From an uncultured Veillonella sp. (lineage in GTDB: Bacteria; Bacillota; Negativicutes; Veillonellales; Veillonellaceae): a stretch of DNA of 6,459 nt. The stretch lies in the NCBI GenBank assembly GCA_959608595.1, contig CAUHTB010000040.1, positions 1-6,459 of the forward strand, read 5' to 3'. The notes under the pieces were generated by a model. It was not told where the DNA came from, searched no databases, and worked only from the letters and a program-made list of their open reading frames with translations. A program made the position numbers and the translations under genes. Of this stretch, positions 6,196 through 6,459 are shown piece after piece (the first letter of the stretch is position 1; each line of letters starts with the position of its first letter).

Positions 6196-6459
6196 ATGAG
6201 GGATAGTAGTTTTGATATTATGAAGGGAATTGCAATTTTGCTTGTTGTTTTAGGGCATTCTGTTCCAGACCAAGCAAGTGCTAGTGGCATTGCTAGTTAT
6301 CCTTTATATTTGATGCGGACTATAATTTATAGCTTCCATATGCCTGTATTTTTCTTTGTAGCTGGCTATTTTATGCATATACCTTTGAAAGAGGGCTTCC
6401 AGAAATTTATAAAAGATAAAAGTATACGGTTAATGGTTCCTTATTTCACTATTGGTTTA
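6196..6459 (+). CDS. Acyltransferase-3 family membrane protein, N-terminal part (cut by the window end)
   Basis: The first 88 codons of a second acyltransferase-3 gene are present; the frame is still open at the window end. The start matches the family: RDSSFDIMKGIAILLVVLGHS with the conserved His at residue 21, SFHMPVFFFVAGYF (46-59), then KSIRLMVPYF (75-84). The SFHMP and MKGIAI wording is closer to the fucose 4-O-acetylase-like (COG3594) branch than to the gene at 2269-3297, which reads NIELLRVISM. It probably O-acylates a sugar of the same glycan. ATG 6196 lies 8 bases after the WbaP stop. No good ribosome binding site precedes it (GAAAGGGG at 6172-6179 is 16 bases away), so it may rely on translational coupling. 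An in-frame ATG at 6220 is possible but would remove the family N-terminus. Confidence 0.85.
   Translation, partial: MRDSSFDIMKGIAILLVVLGHSVPDQASASGIASYPLYLMRTIIYSFHMPVFFFVAGYFMHIPLKEGFQKFIKDKSIRLMVPYFTIGL

Overview
The window looks like part of a surface-glycan (O-antigen/LPS-type) locus from a low-GC diderm Firmicute. Veillonella or a close Negativicutes relative is the best guess. The evidence is AT-rich DNA, strong Firmicutes-style Shine-Dalgarno sites (around 219-227 and 1297-1304), and genes typical of outer-membrane bacteria: a WaaL/Wzy-type O-antigen ligase or polymerase, a VirK/YbjX (DUF535) protein and a WbaP-type phosphoglycosyltransferase. The genus is an inference from content and composition, not from a marker gene.

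All genes are on the + strand. Bases 1-162 are the C-terminal end of an unidentified gene. A 70-base AT-rich gap with a palindrome follows. Then comes a tight four-gene block with gaps of 4 to 19 bases: a GT4 glycosyltransferase (233-1303), a VirK/YbjX family protein (1308-2249), an acyltransferase-3 membrane protein (2269-3297) and an O-antigen ligase/polymerase (3308-4519). A 231-base intergenic region (4520-4750) carries a candidate extended -10 promoter and a clear intrinsic terminator that ends only 18 bases before the next start codon. Downstream lie a complete WbaP-like initiating sugar-phosphate transferase (4751-6187) and the first 88 codons of a second acyltransferase-3 protein (6196 to the window end).

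Together the genes cover several steps of lipid-linked polysaccharide assembly. The WbaP homologue would load the first sugar phosphate onto undecaprenyl phosphate, the GT4 enzyme would add a sugar, the two acyltransferases could O-acylate the glycan, and the ligase/polymerase would polymerise it or transfer it to the lipid A core. VirK/YbjX proteins are linked in enteric bacteria to outer-membrane/lipid A behaviour, but their biochemistry is unsettled. No flippase (Wzx) or ABC exporter is visible here.

The most interesting signal is the terminator in the wbaP leader. No room for a promoter exists between it and the gene, so wbaP expression must depend on read-through, which suggests attenuation or processive antitermination. 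I saw no CRISPR array, tRNA, rRNA or insertion sequence.
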